Below, piece after piece: positions 24,978 through 34,010 of a stretch of DNA of 64,000 bases. Origin of the DNA: SHZI01 sp964417725 (GTDB lineage Bacteria > Pseudomonadota > Gammaproteobacteria > Steroidobacterales > GCA-2729495); assembly GCA_964417725.1 (NCBI GenBank), contig CAYQIV010000003.1:1-64000 (forward strand), written 5' to 3'. Both the position numbers and the translations under genes were made by a program. How positions within the stretch are numbered: the first letter of the stretch is position 1; the number at the start of each line of letters is the position of its first letter. The notes beneath the pieces are model-generated. The model searched no databases and was not told the DNA's origin. It saw only the letters and a program-made list of their open reading frames with translations.

Positions 24978-25421
24978 ATGGTGTTCATGACATCACGTGC
25001 CGCAAGGCGACGTGCCGCCGGGTTCACGCTTATCGAGATCATGGTCGTGGTGGTCATCCTCGGCATCCTGGCGGCACTGATCGCACCCAACGTCATCAGC
25101 CGCATCGACGACGCGCAGGGGGCCAAGGTGTTGCAGGACATCCGCGCCATCGAAAGCGCGCTCAAGCTCTACCGCCTCGACAACTTCCGCTACCCCAGCG
25201 GACAGGAGGGGCTCGATGCGCTGGTGACCCCGCCCGCCGACGGCGGCACACGCTGGCGGCAGGGCGGCTACCTTGATCGCCTCCCGCGTGACCCATGGGA
25301 TCGCCCGTACGTCTACGAGAACCCCGGCAAGCAGGGCGAGTTCGACATCTACACCCTGGGCCGGGATGGACAGCCCGGCGGGTCCGGCCCGGACACCGAC
25401 GTCGGCAACTGGGACCTGTAG
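24978..25421 (+). CDS. gspG: type II secretion major pseudopilin GspG
   Basis: The 147-aa preprotein has a prepilin site G15|F16-TLIE20 and a long hydrophobic helix (MVVVVILGILAALIAPNV). The GspG core shows LDNFRYPSGQEGLDALV, YLDRLPRDPWDRPY and the C-terminal calcium-loop region DGQPGGSGPDTDVGNWD. It builds the shaft of the periplasmic pseudopilus. The ATG at 24978 has AGGA seven bases upstream. It is the first gene of gspGHIJKLMN, with the rhombosortase divergent. Confidence 0.96.
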   Translation: MVFMTSRAARRRAAGFTLIEIMVVVVILGILAALIAPNVISRIDDAQGAKVLQDIRAIESALKLYRLDNFRYPSGQEGLDALVTPPADGGTRWRQGGYLDRLPRDPWDRPYVYENPGKQGEFDIYTLGRDGQPGGSGPDTDVGNWDL

Positions 25422-25462
25422 CACCCGGTCCGCCGCCGGCCGGGTGTGGACGGTGAACCCCC

Positions 25463-26017
25463 ATGCCGGGAACCAACAAGGCAGCGGCAGCCGGTTTCAG
25501 CCTCATCGAACTGCTGGTGGTGGTTTTCATCATCGGCATCATCGCCACCATGCTGACCCTGTCGGTTGCCACCACAGGTGGCGACGAAAAACGCATGCTT
25601 CGCGCAGCCGAGCGCTTTGCCGCGCTGCTGGCACTGGCACGCGAGGATGCGCTGTTCCAGGCGCGTGAGCGGGGCATCCGTTTTTATCCTGATCGCTACG
25701 AGTTCTCGCTGCTCGATACGGGCGACATCCGTGATCCGGACGATGACACGTGGATCGTGTCGACGCGGGACGAAGGGGGCGGCATCGACATCCCCGCCGA
25801 ATGGCAGGTTGTACTGGAGATCGAGGGTCGCCCGGTGGCGCTGGAGCGCTCGGCCATGGACGTGGAAACGCGCTACACCCCGCAGCTTTTCATTTTTTCC
25901 AGCGGCGAATTCAGCGATGCCTTCAGCGTGACGCTGCGCCAACGCCGGGGCGACTACAGCGTACGTGTCGATGTCGGGCCCGACGGCGAAGCCGGGATCA
26001 TTGCTGATGGGCGCTGA
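25463..26017 (+). CDS. gspH: type II secretion minor pseudopilin GspH
   Basis: 184-aa preprotein with the prepilin peptidase site G11|F12-SLIE16-LLVV and a single hydrophobic helix. The body has the GspH pattern KRMLRAAERFAALLALAREDALFQARERGIRFYPDRYEF. It is a minor pseudopilin of the periplasmic filament. It overlaps gspI by eleven bases and follows gspG after 41 bp. Confidence 0.9.
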   Translation: MPGTNKAAAAGFSLIELLVVVFIIGIIATMLTLSVATTGGDEKRMLRAAERFAALLALAREDALFQARERGIRFYPDRYEFSLLDTGDIRDPDDDTWIVSTRDEGGGIDIPAEWQVVLEIEGRPVALERSAMDVETRYTPQLFIFSSGEFSDAFSVTLRQRRGDYSVRVDVGPDGEAGIIADGR

Positions 26018-26441
26018 GCGTGGTTTCACCCTGCTCGAGGTCATGGTGGCGCTGGTCATCGTCAGCCTCGGCCTGCTCGCCGCCTTCGGCCAGATCAACC
26101 AGTCGGCGACCACGGCCATCCACCTCCGTGACAAGACATTCGCCACCTGGATCGCCAGCGACCGGCTGGCCGAACTGCGTCTGCTCAACGAGTTCCCCGC
26201 CATCGGCCGGCGCAGTGAGGAAATCGAGATGGCGCGCAACGAGTGGCGCTACACGATCGTGGTCAGCAAGACCGCCGTCGATTCGCTGCGCCGCGTTGAT
26301 GTCGAAGTGGCGCTGGCGGAGCGGCCGGAGTCGATACTCACGACGGTGAGTGGTTTCGTGGCGCGTCCGTCGGCAGCGGCGACGGGTCCCGGCAGCCGCA
26401 GCAACTGGGCGCCGATCGGTGCGGAGGTTCCCGGGGGATGA
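26007..26441 (+). CDS. gspI: type II secretion minor pseudopilin GspI
   Basis: 144-aa preprotein with a short leader and prepilin site G6|F7-TLLE11-VMVALVIVS. The GspI signature follows: DKTFATWIASDRLAELRL and NEWRYTIVVSKT. It belongs to the pseudopilus tip complex with GspJ and GspK. I chose the ATG at 26007, which overlaps gspH; its stop overlaps the gspJ start. Confidence 0.92.
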   Translation: MGAERGFTLLEVMVALVIVSLGLLAAFGQINQSATTAIHLRDKTFATWIASDRLAELRLLNEFPAIGRRSEEIEMARNEWRYTIVVSKTAVDSLRRVDVEVALAERPESILTTVSGFVARPSAAATGPGSRSNWAPIGAEVPGG

Positions 26442-27061
26442 CGAGGCTGGCGCAACGGCGCGTGCGGGGGTTCACGCTGCTCGAACTGCTCGTGGCGATG
26501 GGTATCCTGGCCCTGATCGGGGCCATGGCCCTCGGTGGCCTCAACACCATACTGGAGCAGGATGAAATTGCCCGCGACCAGATGGCACGGCTCACCGACA
26601 TCCAGCGCACCGTGCGGTGGATGACCGAAGATATCGCGGCCATCCAGCCGCGTTTTGTGCGTGACGAGCTCGGCACTGCCGGGGAACTGCCGCTGCTCGC
26701 CGACGGGCGCGGCGATTACCTGCTGCGCCTGTCGCGTGGCGGCTGGCGCAACCCGGCCCGCCTGCCCCATCGCGGGACCCTGCAGCGCGTCCAGTACCGG
26801 CTCGAGGATGACCAGCTGTACCGGGAATACTGGCCGGTGATGGACCGTGTGCTCGGCCTGGAAGCCCGCAGTACCCGCGTGCTGGACGGTGTGCGCCGCA
26901 TCTCGCTGAGCTACCTTGACGACAGTGACGAATGGCAGACCGTGTGGCCCCCGCTGCGCGACGCCGGCACTGCCCCCTTCGAGCGGCCACGGGCGATCCG
27001 CATCGTCATGGAACTCGACGATTGGGGCGAGATCGAGCGGCTCGTCGAGGTCGCCCGGTGA
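26438..27061 (+). CDS. gspJ: type II secretion minor pseudopilin GspJ
   Basis: 207-aa preprotein with prepilin site G11|F12-TLLE16-LLVAMGILAL. The body has IQRTVRWMTEDIAAIQPR, RVQYRLEDDQLYREYWPVMDR and LDGVRRISLSYLD, in the GspJ order. It is the tip-complex partner of GspI and GspK. It overlaps gspI by four bases and gspK by four bases. Confidence 0.94.
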   Translation: MTRLAQRRVRGFTLLELLVAMGILALIGAMALGGLNTILEQDEIARDQMARLTDIQRTVRWMTEDIAAIQPRFVRDELGTAGELPLLADGRGDYLLRLSRGGWRNPARLPHRGTLQRVQYRLEDDQLYREYWPVMDRVLGLEARSTRVLDGVRRISLSYLDDSDEWQTVWPPLRDAGTAPFERPRAIRIVMELDDWGEIERLVEVAR

Positions 27062-28035
27062 AGCGCCCCAACTTCCGCCACCGCCAGCGGGGTATCGCCG
27101 CGCTGACGGCCATCCTGATCGTGACGCTGGCCACCCTGGTGGCCGTCAACATCCTCTGGCGGACGAGTGTCGACCTGCGCCGCACCGAATCACTGCTCCT
27201 TCAGGAACAGATCCGCCAGTACAACCTCGGTGCGGAAGGCTATGCACGGGTCCTGCTCGCCGAGGCGGCGCGCGACGATGGCAGTAACGGTATCGACACC
27301 CGTGCGGAACTCGAACTGGCGAACCAGCAGGCACGTTTCCCGGTCGAGGGCGGGCTGATCGAGGCCTGGATCGACGACGCCCAGGGACGCTTCAACCTCA
27401 ACGACCTGGTCAAGGACGACGGCAGCCGGGATGACATGGCCATGGAAATTTTCCAGCGCTTGCTGGTGCTGCTGCCGCTGGAGACACCGGTCGACCCCGC
27501 CACGGCCACCGTGCTGTCCGCGGCCCTTGCCGACTGGATCGACCCGGACGAGATGCCTGGCCCCGACGGCGCCGAAGATGACCGCTACACGGGCCGTCAG
27601 CCGCCTTACAGACCCGCCAATTTCTGGCTGGTGTCGATCAGTGAGCTGCGGGCGGTCGAAGGGTATACGGCGCAACTCGTCGACGCCCTGACCCCGCATG
27701 TGGCTGCCCTGCCCCGCCGTGCCGGCGGTGGGCCGCACGCCATCAACGTCAATACGGCGAGTGCGCCGGTGCTCGCGGCCCTTGCCCCCGGCATGACCCT
27801 GGACGACGGCGAGGCACTGGTCGGCGGCGAGTGGCAAAGTGTCGATGAATTCGCCGAAGACCTGCCCGCGGTGGCCGATGACCCCGCGCTGAGGGCGCGG
27901 CTCGCCGTATCCAGCAGCTGGTTTCTGCTGACTGCGTCAACGTCGCTTGGCGACACCCGGTCGACTATGTACAGTCTCCTCGAACGGAACGGGGACTCGG
28001 TCCAGACCCGTCTGCGGACGGTGGGTGCGCAGTAA
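27058..28035 (+). CDS. gspK: type II secretion minor pseudopilin GspK
   Basis: 325-aa largest pseudopilin. The prepilin site is G12|I13 with Thr rather than Glu at position +5, as is normal for GspK. Conserved parts include GLIEAWIDDAQGRFNLNDLV, LADWIDPDEMPGPDGAEDDRY, YRPANFWLVSISELR and INVNTASAPVLAAL. I chose the GTG at 27058, overlapping gspJ (GTGA); the longer open frame upstream is inside gspJ. It caps the pseudopilus tip. Confidence 0.94.
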   Translation: MKRPNFRHRQRGIAALTAILIVTLATLVAVNILWRTSVDLRRTESLLLQEQIRQYNLGAEGYARVLLAEAARDDGSNGIDTRAELELANQQARFPVEGGLIEAWIDDAQGRFNLNDLVKDDGSRDDMAMEIFQRLLVLLPLETPVDPATATVLSAALADWIDPDEMPGPDGAEDDRYTGRQPPYRPANFWLVSISELRAVEGYTAQLVDALTPHVAALPRRAGGGPHAINVNTASAPVLAALAPGMTLDDGEALVGGEWQSVDEFAEDLPAVADDPALRARLAVSSSWFLLTASTSLGDTRSTMYSLLERNGDSVQTRLRTVGAQ

Positions 28036-28038
28036 GCC

Positions 28039-29301
28039 ATGAACGAACATCTGGTCATCCGGCTGGCCGGCGACGGGCACGATGCGGAATGGGTCGTCGT
28101 CGACGATACCGGTGCCTGCGTCCATGCGCCCGCGCGCGGCGTACTCGGCGACTGCACGGCCCTGGCACCTGGGCGCAGGACATGGCTGCTGCTTCCCGCC
28201 ACCGATGTCCTGCAGGCATCGGCGGAATTGCCGCCCCGGCTGTCGGGAAAGCTCAGCCAGGCCCTGCCCTTCGCCCTGGAAGACCAGCTTGCCGACGATA
28301 TCGACGCGCTGCACTTCGCGCCCGGCCCACGGGCCGATGGACAGGTGCCGGTCCGCGTGGTCCACCGTCGGTGCATGGACGGCTGCCTGTCGGCTGCACG
28401 CGCTGCAGGCCTCGACCTGCACAAGGTGGTTGCCGCCAGCGACGGCCTGCCCGACATGCCGAACACGGCCGTCATGCTCGTCGAGAATGCGCAGGTTGTG
28501 CTGAGGATGCCGGGCCACGGACTGGTGGCCAGTGATGCCCGGAACATCGGTCCGCTGCTGGAGCTGTGGCTTTCATCACCGCCACCGGCGTCGGCCGACG
28601 GCGCGCTGGTGCCGCACCACCTGCGAATCTACATTGCCGGCGATGCAAGCCGCCATGAACCGGCATGGGCACCATTCCGGGAACGCGCCGACAGCCTGGA
28701 AGTGCACGAACTCGGTGAATCGGCGCTTCCCAGGCTGGCTGCCGGGGTGGTCACCTCGTCCTGCATCAACTTGCTGCAGGGTGACTATGCCCGGCGCGCA
28801 TCGTGGCGTGCACACTGGCCGCGGTGGCGGGTCGCCGCAACGTTCCTGGTCACCGCGCTGGCACTGCAGCTCGCTGTCGAAGCAGCCGCTCTCTGGCGAT
28901 TGCACCGGGAGAACGACCACCTCGGTCGGCAGCTTGCCCGCGCCGCAGCCCATGCTTTCCCCGGCGTCGATGACATGACGCGCATCCGCGTGCTGCTCGA
29001 TGACGACCGGCGGGGCGGGCCGTCCGACGCCGCAGGGGCAGGCGCGCGGGGTACGGCCTTTCTCGACAGCATGGACAGCATCAGCGCGGCACTGGCGGCG
29101 GTGCGCGAGGCGCGCCTCGAGTCGATCAATTATCGCAGCGGGGTCGTGGAGCTCCAGCTCAGGGCGCCCAGCGCATCGACCCTGGATGCCATCCGGATGG
29201 TGGTCGAAGAAGATGGCCTCGGCGCCGAGATCCAGTCCGCCACGGCAGTCGGTGAGGAAATCCAGGGCCGGATCCGCATCACACCCGAGGGCAAAGGATG
29301 A
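28039..29301 (+). CDS. gspL: type II secretion inner-membrane protein GspL
   Basis: 420-aa bitopic protein linking the GspE ATPase to the membrane platform. The cytoplasmic actin-like part (about 1-250) contains LLPATDVLQASAELPPRLSGKL and QALPFALEDQLADDIDALHFA. One membrane span follows (about 265-287, FLVTALALQLAVEAAAL), then a periplasmic ferredoxin-like domain. It starts three bases after gspK and overlaps gspM by four bases. Confidence 0.93.
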   Translation: MNEHLVIRLAGDGHDAEWVVVDDTGACVHAPARGVLGDCTALAPGRRTWLLLPATDVLQASAELPPRLSGKLSQALPFALEDQLADDIDALHFAPGPRADGQVPVRVVHRRCMDGCLSAARAAGLDLHKVVAASDGLPDMPNTAVMLVENAQVVLRMPGHGLVASDARNIGPLLELWLSSPPPASADGALVPHHLRIYIAGDASRHEPAWAPFRERADSLEVHELGESALPRLAAGVVTSSCINLLQGDYARRASWRAHWPRWRVAATFLVTALALQLAVEAAALWRLHRENDHLGRQLARAAAHAFPGVDDMTRIRVLLDDDRRGGPSDAAGAGARGTAFLDSMDSISAALAAVREARLESINYRSGVVELQLRAPSASTLDAIRMVVEEDGLGAEIQSATAVGEEIQGRIRITPEGKG

Positions 29302-29798
29302 ACGACTTGCGGCGCTGGTTCGATGCGCTGGCGCCTCGTGAGCGGCTGATGGTGGCGCTGGCAGCCGGTTTTGCCCTGCTCGCGCTGGTATGGGCTGCGG
29401 GGGTCAGGCCGCTGCTGGGCTGGAAGGCCGACATGCGACAGGCTCATGTTGAACAGCAGGCCTTGCTGGAAAGCATCGAGCAGCGCCTGCGTCAAGGTGG
29501 GCCCATGCAGCCGGGTGCCCCCGCGGGCGCATCACCTGCCGATGCCGGGTCGCTGGTCGTGCTGGTCGACCGCACGACCCGCGAAGCCGGGCTTGGCCCC
29601 TATCTCAGGCGAAGCCAGCCTGATGGTGCGAGCGGTGTCAGGCTGCGTTTCGAAAATGCCCCCTTCGATGCCCTGCTCGAGTGGCTCATCGACGCCCAGT
29701 CCCGCCATGCGCTGCATGCCACGACCGCGTCCTTCGATCCAAGCGGCGAGCCCGGTCGGGTGAACGCCAACCTCGCGTTGTCCCGGTCGACGCCATGA
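29298..29798 (+). CDS. gspM: type II secretion inner-membrane protein GspM
   Basis: 166-aa protein with a short cytoplasmic N-terminus, one membrane span (about 17-38, MVALAAGFALLALVWAAGV), a coiled-coil stretch and a small periplasmic domain ending FENAPFDALLEWL and VNANLALSRS. It partners GspL. The start motif LRRWFDALAPRERLM is typical. It overlaps both gspL and gspN. Confidence 0.92.
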   Translation: MNDLRRWFDALAPRERLMVALAAGFALLALVWAAGVRPLLGWKADMRQAHVEQQALLESIEQRLRQGGPMQPGAPAGASPADAGSLVVLVDRTTREAGLGPYLRRSQPDGASGVRLRFENAPFDALLEWLIDAQSRHALHATTASFDPSGEPGRVNANLALSRSTP

Positions 29799-30565
29799 GC
29801 GGACGCCACGACAGCGCCCGCGTGCTGTGGATCGCGGGCGTGACGACATTTCTCGCCACCCTGCTCGTCACGGCGCCTGCCGGGTTGCTGGCCCCGGCTG
29901 TGCAGTCGCTGGGTGGCGGTAGCGGGTACGGTGGCACGATATGGCGGGGGCAAGTCCGACGCGCGTGGATCGCCGGCGTCGACCTCGGCAGGCTGCGCTG
30001 GCAACTGCACCCCTCGGCGCTATGGCGTGGCCGGCTGGCGGCGGATGTCGAGGCCGACCTGCCCGGCGGTTTCGCCCGTGGCACCGTGGCGGTGCCGCTG
30101 GCCGGTGGGGTATTGCTGTCCGGTGTCGTGCTGAGTGCCCCGGTGGCCGCCTTGTCCACGGCTGGGGGCCCCTACACCGCCGCGAGCCAGGTCAGCGCGG
30201 AACTGCAGCAACTGGAGTGGCGCAAGACGGGGCCCACCGCCCTCGTCGGCACGTTGCGCCTGTCCGGCGTGACGCTGGCTGTTCCGGATGGAAGCCCGGG
30301 TGCGGCGAGCACGGGCCAGTTCATCGTGCGCTTCGATGCGCCGCGTGCGGCGGAGGATGGCTCGCTGGCCGGCACCCTGGCTGACGAGGGTGGCCCGCTC
30401 GAAGTGTCCGGCACCATCACGCTGGGTGCACCGGCCACGTGGGCCGTCAGCGGATTGATCCGCGCCCGGGCCGGCACGCCGGCGTCGCTGGCCAGCATGC
30501 TGTCGACCCTCGGCCCGAGGGATGCTGAAGGGCGCCACGCCTTCACGATCGAGGGCAGTTTCTGA
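29795..30565 (+). CDS. gspN: type II secretion protein GspN
   Basis: 256-aa protein with an N-terminal membrane segment (about 10-33) and a periplasmic domain with GspN-type features: GGSGYGGTIWRGQVRRAWIAGVDLGRLRWQLHPSALWRGRLAADV. GspN is an accessory, non-universal T2SS component. It overlaps gspM by four bases and is the last gene of the operon. gspC, D, E and F are not in the window. Confidence 0.88.
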   Translation: MSGRHDSARVLWIAGVTTFLATLLVTAPAGLLAPAVQSLGGGSGYGGTIWRGQVRRAWIAGVDLGRLRWQLHPSALWRGRLAADVEADLPGGFARGTVAVPLAGGVLLSGVVLSAPVAALSTAGGPYTAASQVSAELQQLEWRKTGPTALVGTLRLSGVTLAVPDGSPGAASTGQFIVRFDAPRAAEDGSLAGTLADEGGPLEVSGTITLGAPATWAVSGLIRARAGTPASLASMLSTLGPRDAEGRHAFTIEGSF

Positions 30566-30658
30566 CGACCTGAAGATGTCCCGTTCGTGCACCGACCGCC
30601 GCCGCGCGATGGGCCGCGCCGGGGCGGGCCTGCGGATGGCGGCCAGCCGTCATGGCCC

Positions 30659-30678
30659 GGTCAGGTCAGGTCAGGTCA
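30659..30678. repeat. four tandem copies of GGTCA overlapping the addA 3' end
   Basis: Four perfect 5-bp units (20 bp) run from 30659, followed by GGGG. On the minus strand the addA coding sequence enters the repeat and stops inside it, so the last residues (PDLT) are repeat-encoded. Because the unit is not a multiple of three, slippage would change the reading frame only of this extreme C-terminus. Confidence 0.9.
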
Positions 30679-33600
30679 GGGGACGCTGATGCAACGCCCT
30701 CACCGAGGACAAGCAACCGCCGGTGCAGCGGGTAGTAGAGCGCCACCCGGCAGGGGCGCGGTTCCAATCGGCGGAACGCAACCTCGTAAAGCCGCAGTTG
30801 CGGGCCGTGCCGTTCAATCTCGTTGGCAAAAAAGGTCTCGAGGTCGGTGCCTTCGTGGATGGCAGTCTTGTAGTCGATGATCCAGCGGACGCCTGCACCG
30901 TCGATGAAACACCGGTCGACGACCAGCCGCCGGCAGCGGCCGTCGATGACGGCGGTCAGGGCGTACTCGCTGCGCGAATCCTCGTGCATGGCGGAAAGGA
31001 CCCAGGCCCCGTGCCTGTCGGCAATGCAATTCGCCAGCGTGGCCAGTACCCGCTGCCGGGCGCGCTCCAGATCGGCGCCCGCGACACCGGCTTCTGCGAG
31101 CTGGCGCAGGATCGTCGGCCCGAATACCGCCAGTCGCGCGGCCGGGAACCGCTCAATGCCCTGCTGGGCGATGTGTTGCAGCCAGCGGTGTGCGACTGCC
31201 CCGGCATGCATCGCCCAGCGGCTGGCCCAGTCATAGGGCGGTGGTGCGGCACCCGACACGATTGCGCCGCGCGGCTGCCACGCCGGCGGCATGGCGGGCA
31301 GCCGCCAGTCATCCCCAAATCGATTCCTGGGCGGGGTGAGCCATGCGCCATCGTGCGGTGGATCTGCATCCGGGGCACCGTCCGGGGGGGCAGGCCACAA
31401 GTGTGCCAGCGCAGGCCACAGGCGTGCGAGCAGGCTGCGGGCCCGGGGTGCCGCCCGCTCGCTGCCACGCGTCACTGCCGCCAGATGGCCGATGAGGTGG
31501 AGGCGCATGCGGGCCCGTGTCGCCGCGACATAGAGCAGGCGGTCACGTTCGGCAACGTCCATGGCGGCTTTCATCGACCGCAGCATTTCGTAAAGGGGTG
31601 CCTTCTCCTCGCCGCTGGCGTTCACCGGGGCCAGCAGCAGGGTGTCGCGGCCACCGGCCACCGGCATCTCCTGCCAGAGCAATACCGGCGGCTTGTCCGG
31701 TCGGGTCTCGCGGCCGAGCCCGGGCAGGATGACCGTATCGAACTCCAGCCCCTTGGCCTTGTGCATGGTCATGATCTGGACCCGCTGGCGGGCGTGGCCG
31801 GGCGGCGCCGGCTGCGCGGCCAGTGCCTCCATGACTGCAAGGACGTCGGGCAGGTCGCCGCCACGTTCCTGGGCGGCAAGATGCGCCAGTACCGCATCCG
31901 CTTCCGCGTCACCCGTCACGGCCGGCCCACCCAGTTGCACCCATAGCGCCTCGACGATATCGCGCAGGCCGACATGGCCGAGCTGCGCCCGCGCCGCCGC
32001 CATGGCGGCCACGAGGCGCGCCACGCGCTGGCGACTGGCCTCGCTCAACGCATCGCCGGCACCGCGATCGGCCAGGCACTGCTCGATCGTCGCATGGGGG
32101 TCGCTGCCGGCCAACGACTCGAGCTCGCCGAGCGACAACCCGCACCACGGCGCCCGCAGGAGCGCCAGCCATGCCAGGCGATCTGCCGGATGGATCAGGG
32201 CGCGGGTGATGGCCAGCAGGTCGCACGCCGTACCCGTCTGGCCGAGCTGGAGCAGTTCGGAGGTGCAGGGTATTCCCGCATCGCGCAGGGCCGACAGCAC
32301 CCCTGCCGCATGGCTGCGGCTGCGGACGAGGATGGCGATCTTGCGATCGGCATCGGCAGCCAGTTCGCTGCGCACGATCCCGACGACCTCGCGCGCTTCA
32401 TACAGCGGGTCGGCATCCGGCATGCAATGGAGGAACACGCCGCTGCCCGGCACGGCCGCCTTCACGGCGCGTGACGGCGTGTAGGCGACGGTGCCGACCA
32501 GCGCATCATCGTGCGGTGACATGACATTGGCGAAGATCTCGTTGATCCACTCGACGATCGCCGGCCTCGAACGGAAATTGGCCTCGAGGCGCAGGAATTC
32601 CAGCACCACGCCCGGCAGGCCATGGTCACGCATGTCGAGGAAGATGCGCACATCGGCTTGCCGGAACCGGTAGATTGATTGCATCGGGTCACCGACCATG
32701 AACAACGTGCGGCCATCGCCGGCCTGCCAGCCGCGCGTCAGCGCCTGCAGCAAGTGGTACTGGGCGCGCGACGTGTCCTGGAATTCATCGACCAGCAGGT
32801 GGTGGAGCCGCCAGTCGAGGCGTTGCGCCAGTTCACCGGGCGCCTCGTCGTCACCCAGCGCTGCCAATGCCGCCCTTGCGATGCCGACATGATCCGTTTC
32901 GCCACGTGCGGCCGCGATGAGGTCGAGATGAGCCGCGGCTACCGGCAGTATCCGGAGCAGCGCAGCCAGGATCTCCCACTGCGCGTCGCGGTACACCGGC
33001 TCGGGCAGCCTGGCCACGGCGGCCAGTGGCGAGGGGTCATGTGGCGCCTCGCGAAGCGTGGCCGCAAGCGCCTCGATGCGTGCCTTCGCCGGCTTGTCGG
33101 AGGGGGAGAACCCCTGTGTGACGGTGAATCGCGTCCGCCATCTGCCATCCTTGATCAGAAGGATATCTGCAACGAAACGCCACCATGCGAGCCGTGGGGC
33201 CAGGTCGTCCTCGGGCACAGGCCGGCCCGCTGCAACCCCCCGCGCCGCTGCCGCCGGTGCGAGCGCCCGCTCGATCCCGGCCTGCAAGGTGGCCGGCAGG
33301 GATCGCTCCACGGCATGGATGTGCGCCCGGACGACACCGGCCAGCGCACCCTCCAGCAGCATGCGCAGTCGCGCGGCCTGCTCATCGTCGGCAGGACCTG
33401 TGCCGATCAGTGGCAGCCACTGGTCGCGGCACTTGAGCATCATCGCCAGTTGTTCGCGCAACACATCCAGCTGGTTGCCGAAATGCACGTAGAGACAACG
33501 CAGCGCCGCCGCGATCGGACTGTCCGTACCGAGCAGCGCAAGTGTCTCGCTGGCGGCGTCGAGATAGATGCTTGCCTGCGCCTCGACGACATTGCGGCAG

Positions 33601-34010
33601 GCGGCGGCACCGCTGCCGACCGGCAGGCTGCGGGCGATGGCCGCATTGAGTGCATCTATGGTCATGATGCGCAGGCGTGCGGGATGGGCCGGCAGGTTCC
33701 AGCCCCGTTGCGCATCGTGCACGCGGACGGCATCGATCAACCTGGCCGTGCCGGGTACCGCGAGGGCATCGGCCTCGCCGGCCAGCGCATCGACGAGACG
33801 CTGGCGCATCTCCGCGGCCGCCTTGCGCGTGAAGGTGATGGCGAGGATTTGCTCGGGCTCCTCGACGGTCGCCAGCAGGCGCAGGAAACGCTGCACGAGA
33901 AGCGCCGTCTTGCCGGCGCCCGCGGGCGCCTGCACAAGAAAGGAGCGGTCGGGCGTGAGCGCTTCGTCGCGGATCGCCTGATCGGGTGCCACGGGGGCCG
34001 ACCCGCTCAC
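30666..34010 (-). CDS. addA: AddA-like UvrD/Rep helicase-nuclease for double-strand break repair
   Basis: 1114-aa superfamily 1A helicase. Motif I is APAGAGKTA (28-36), Ia TFTRKAAAEMRQR, II VDEFQDTSRAQ, III MVGDPMQSIYRFRQA, IV LEANFRS, V IMTMHKAKGLEFDTVILPGLG and VI LLYVAATRARMRLHL. The C-terminus has a PD-(D/E)xK nuclease-type motif IIDYKTA (Asp near 1046) followed by QLRLYEVAFR. It pairs with the gene directly upstream (4-bp overlap) as an AddAB-type end-resection enzyme. The proteobacterial AddA length fits. Confidence 0.92.
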   Translation of the reverse strand: MSGSAPVAPDQAIRDEALTPDRSFLVQAPAGAGKTALLVQRFLRLLATVEEPEQILAITFTRKAAAEMRQRLVDALAGEADALAVPGTARLIDAVRVHDAQRGWNLPAHPARLRIMTIDALNAAIARSLPVGSGAAACRNVVEAQASIYLDAASETLALLGTDSPIAAALRCLYVHFGNQLDVLREQLAMMLKCRDQWLPLIGTGPADDEQAARLRMLLEGALAGVVRAHIHAVERSLPATLQAGIERALAPAAAARGVAAGRPVPEDDLAPRLAWWRFVADILLIKDGRWRTRFTVTQGFSPSDKPAKARIEALAATLREAPHDPSPLAAVARLPEPVYRDAQWEILAALLRILPVAAAHLDLIAAARGETDHVGIARAALAALGDDEAPGELAQRLDWRLHHLLVDEFQDTSRAQYHLLQALTRGWQAGDGRTLFMVGDPMQSIYRFRQADVRIFLDMRDHGLPGVVLEFLRLEANFRSRPAIVEWINEIFANVMSPHDDALVGTVAYTPSRAVKAAVPGSGVFLHCMPDADPLYEAREVVGIVRSELAADADRKIAILVRSRSHAAGVLSALRDAGIPCTSELLQLGQTGTACDLLAITRALIHPADRLAWLALLRAPWCGLSLGELESLAGSDPHATIEQCLADRGAGDALSEASRQRVARLVAAMAAARAQLGHVGLRDIVEALWVQLGGPAVTGDAEADAVLAHLAAQERGGDLPDVLAVMEALAAQPAPPGHARQRVQIMTMHKAKGLEFDTVILPGLGRETRPDKPPVLLWQEMPVAGGRDTLLLAPVNASGEEKAPLYEMLRSMKAAMDVAERDRLLYVAATRARMRLHLIGHLAAVTRGSERAAPRARSLLARLWPALAHLWPAPPDGAPDADPPHDGAWLTPPRNRFGDDWRLPAMPPAWQPRGAIVSGAAPPPYDWASRWAMHAGAVAHRWLQHIAQQGIERFPAARLAVFGPTILRQLAEAGVAGADLERARQRVLATLANCIADRHGAWVLSAMHEDSRSEYALTAVIDGRCRRLVVDRCFIDGAGVRWIIDYKTAIHEGTDLETFFANEIERHGPQLRLYEVAFRRLEPRPCRVALYYPLHRRLLVLGEGVASASPDLT

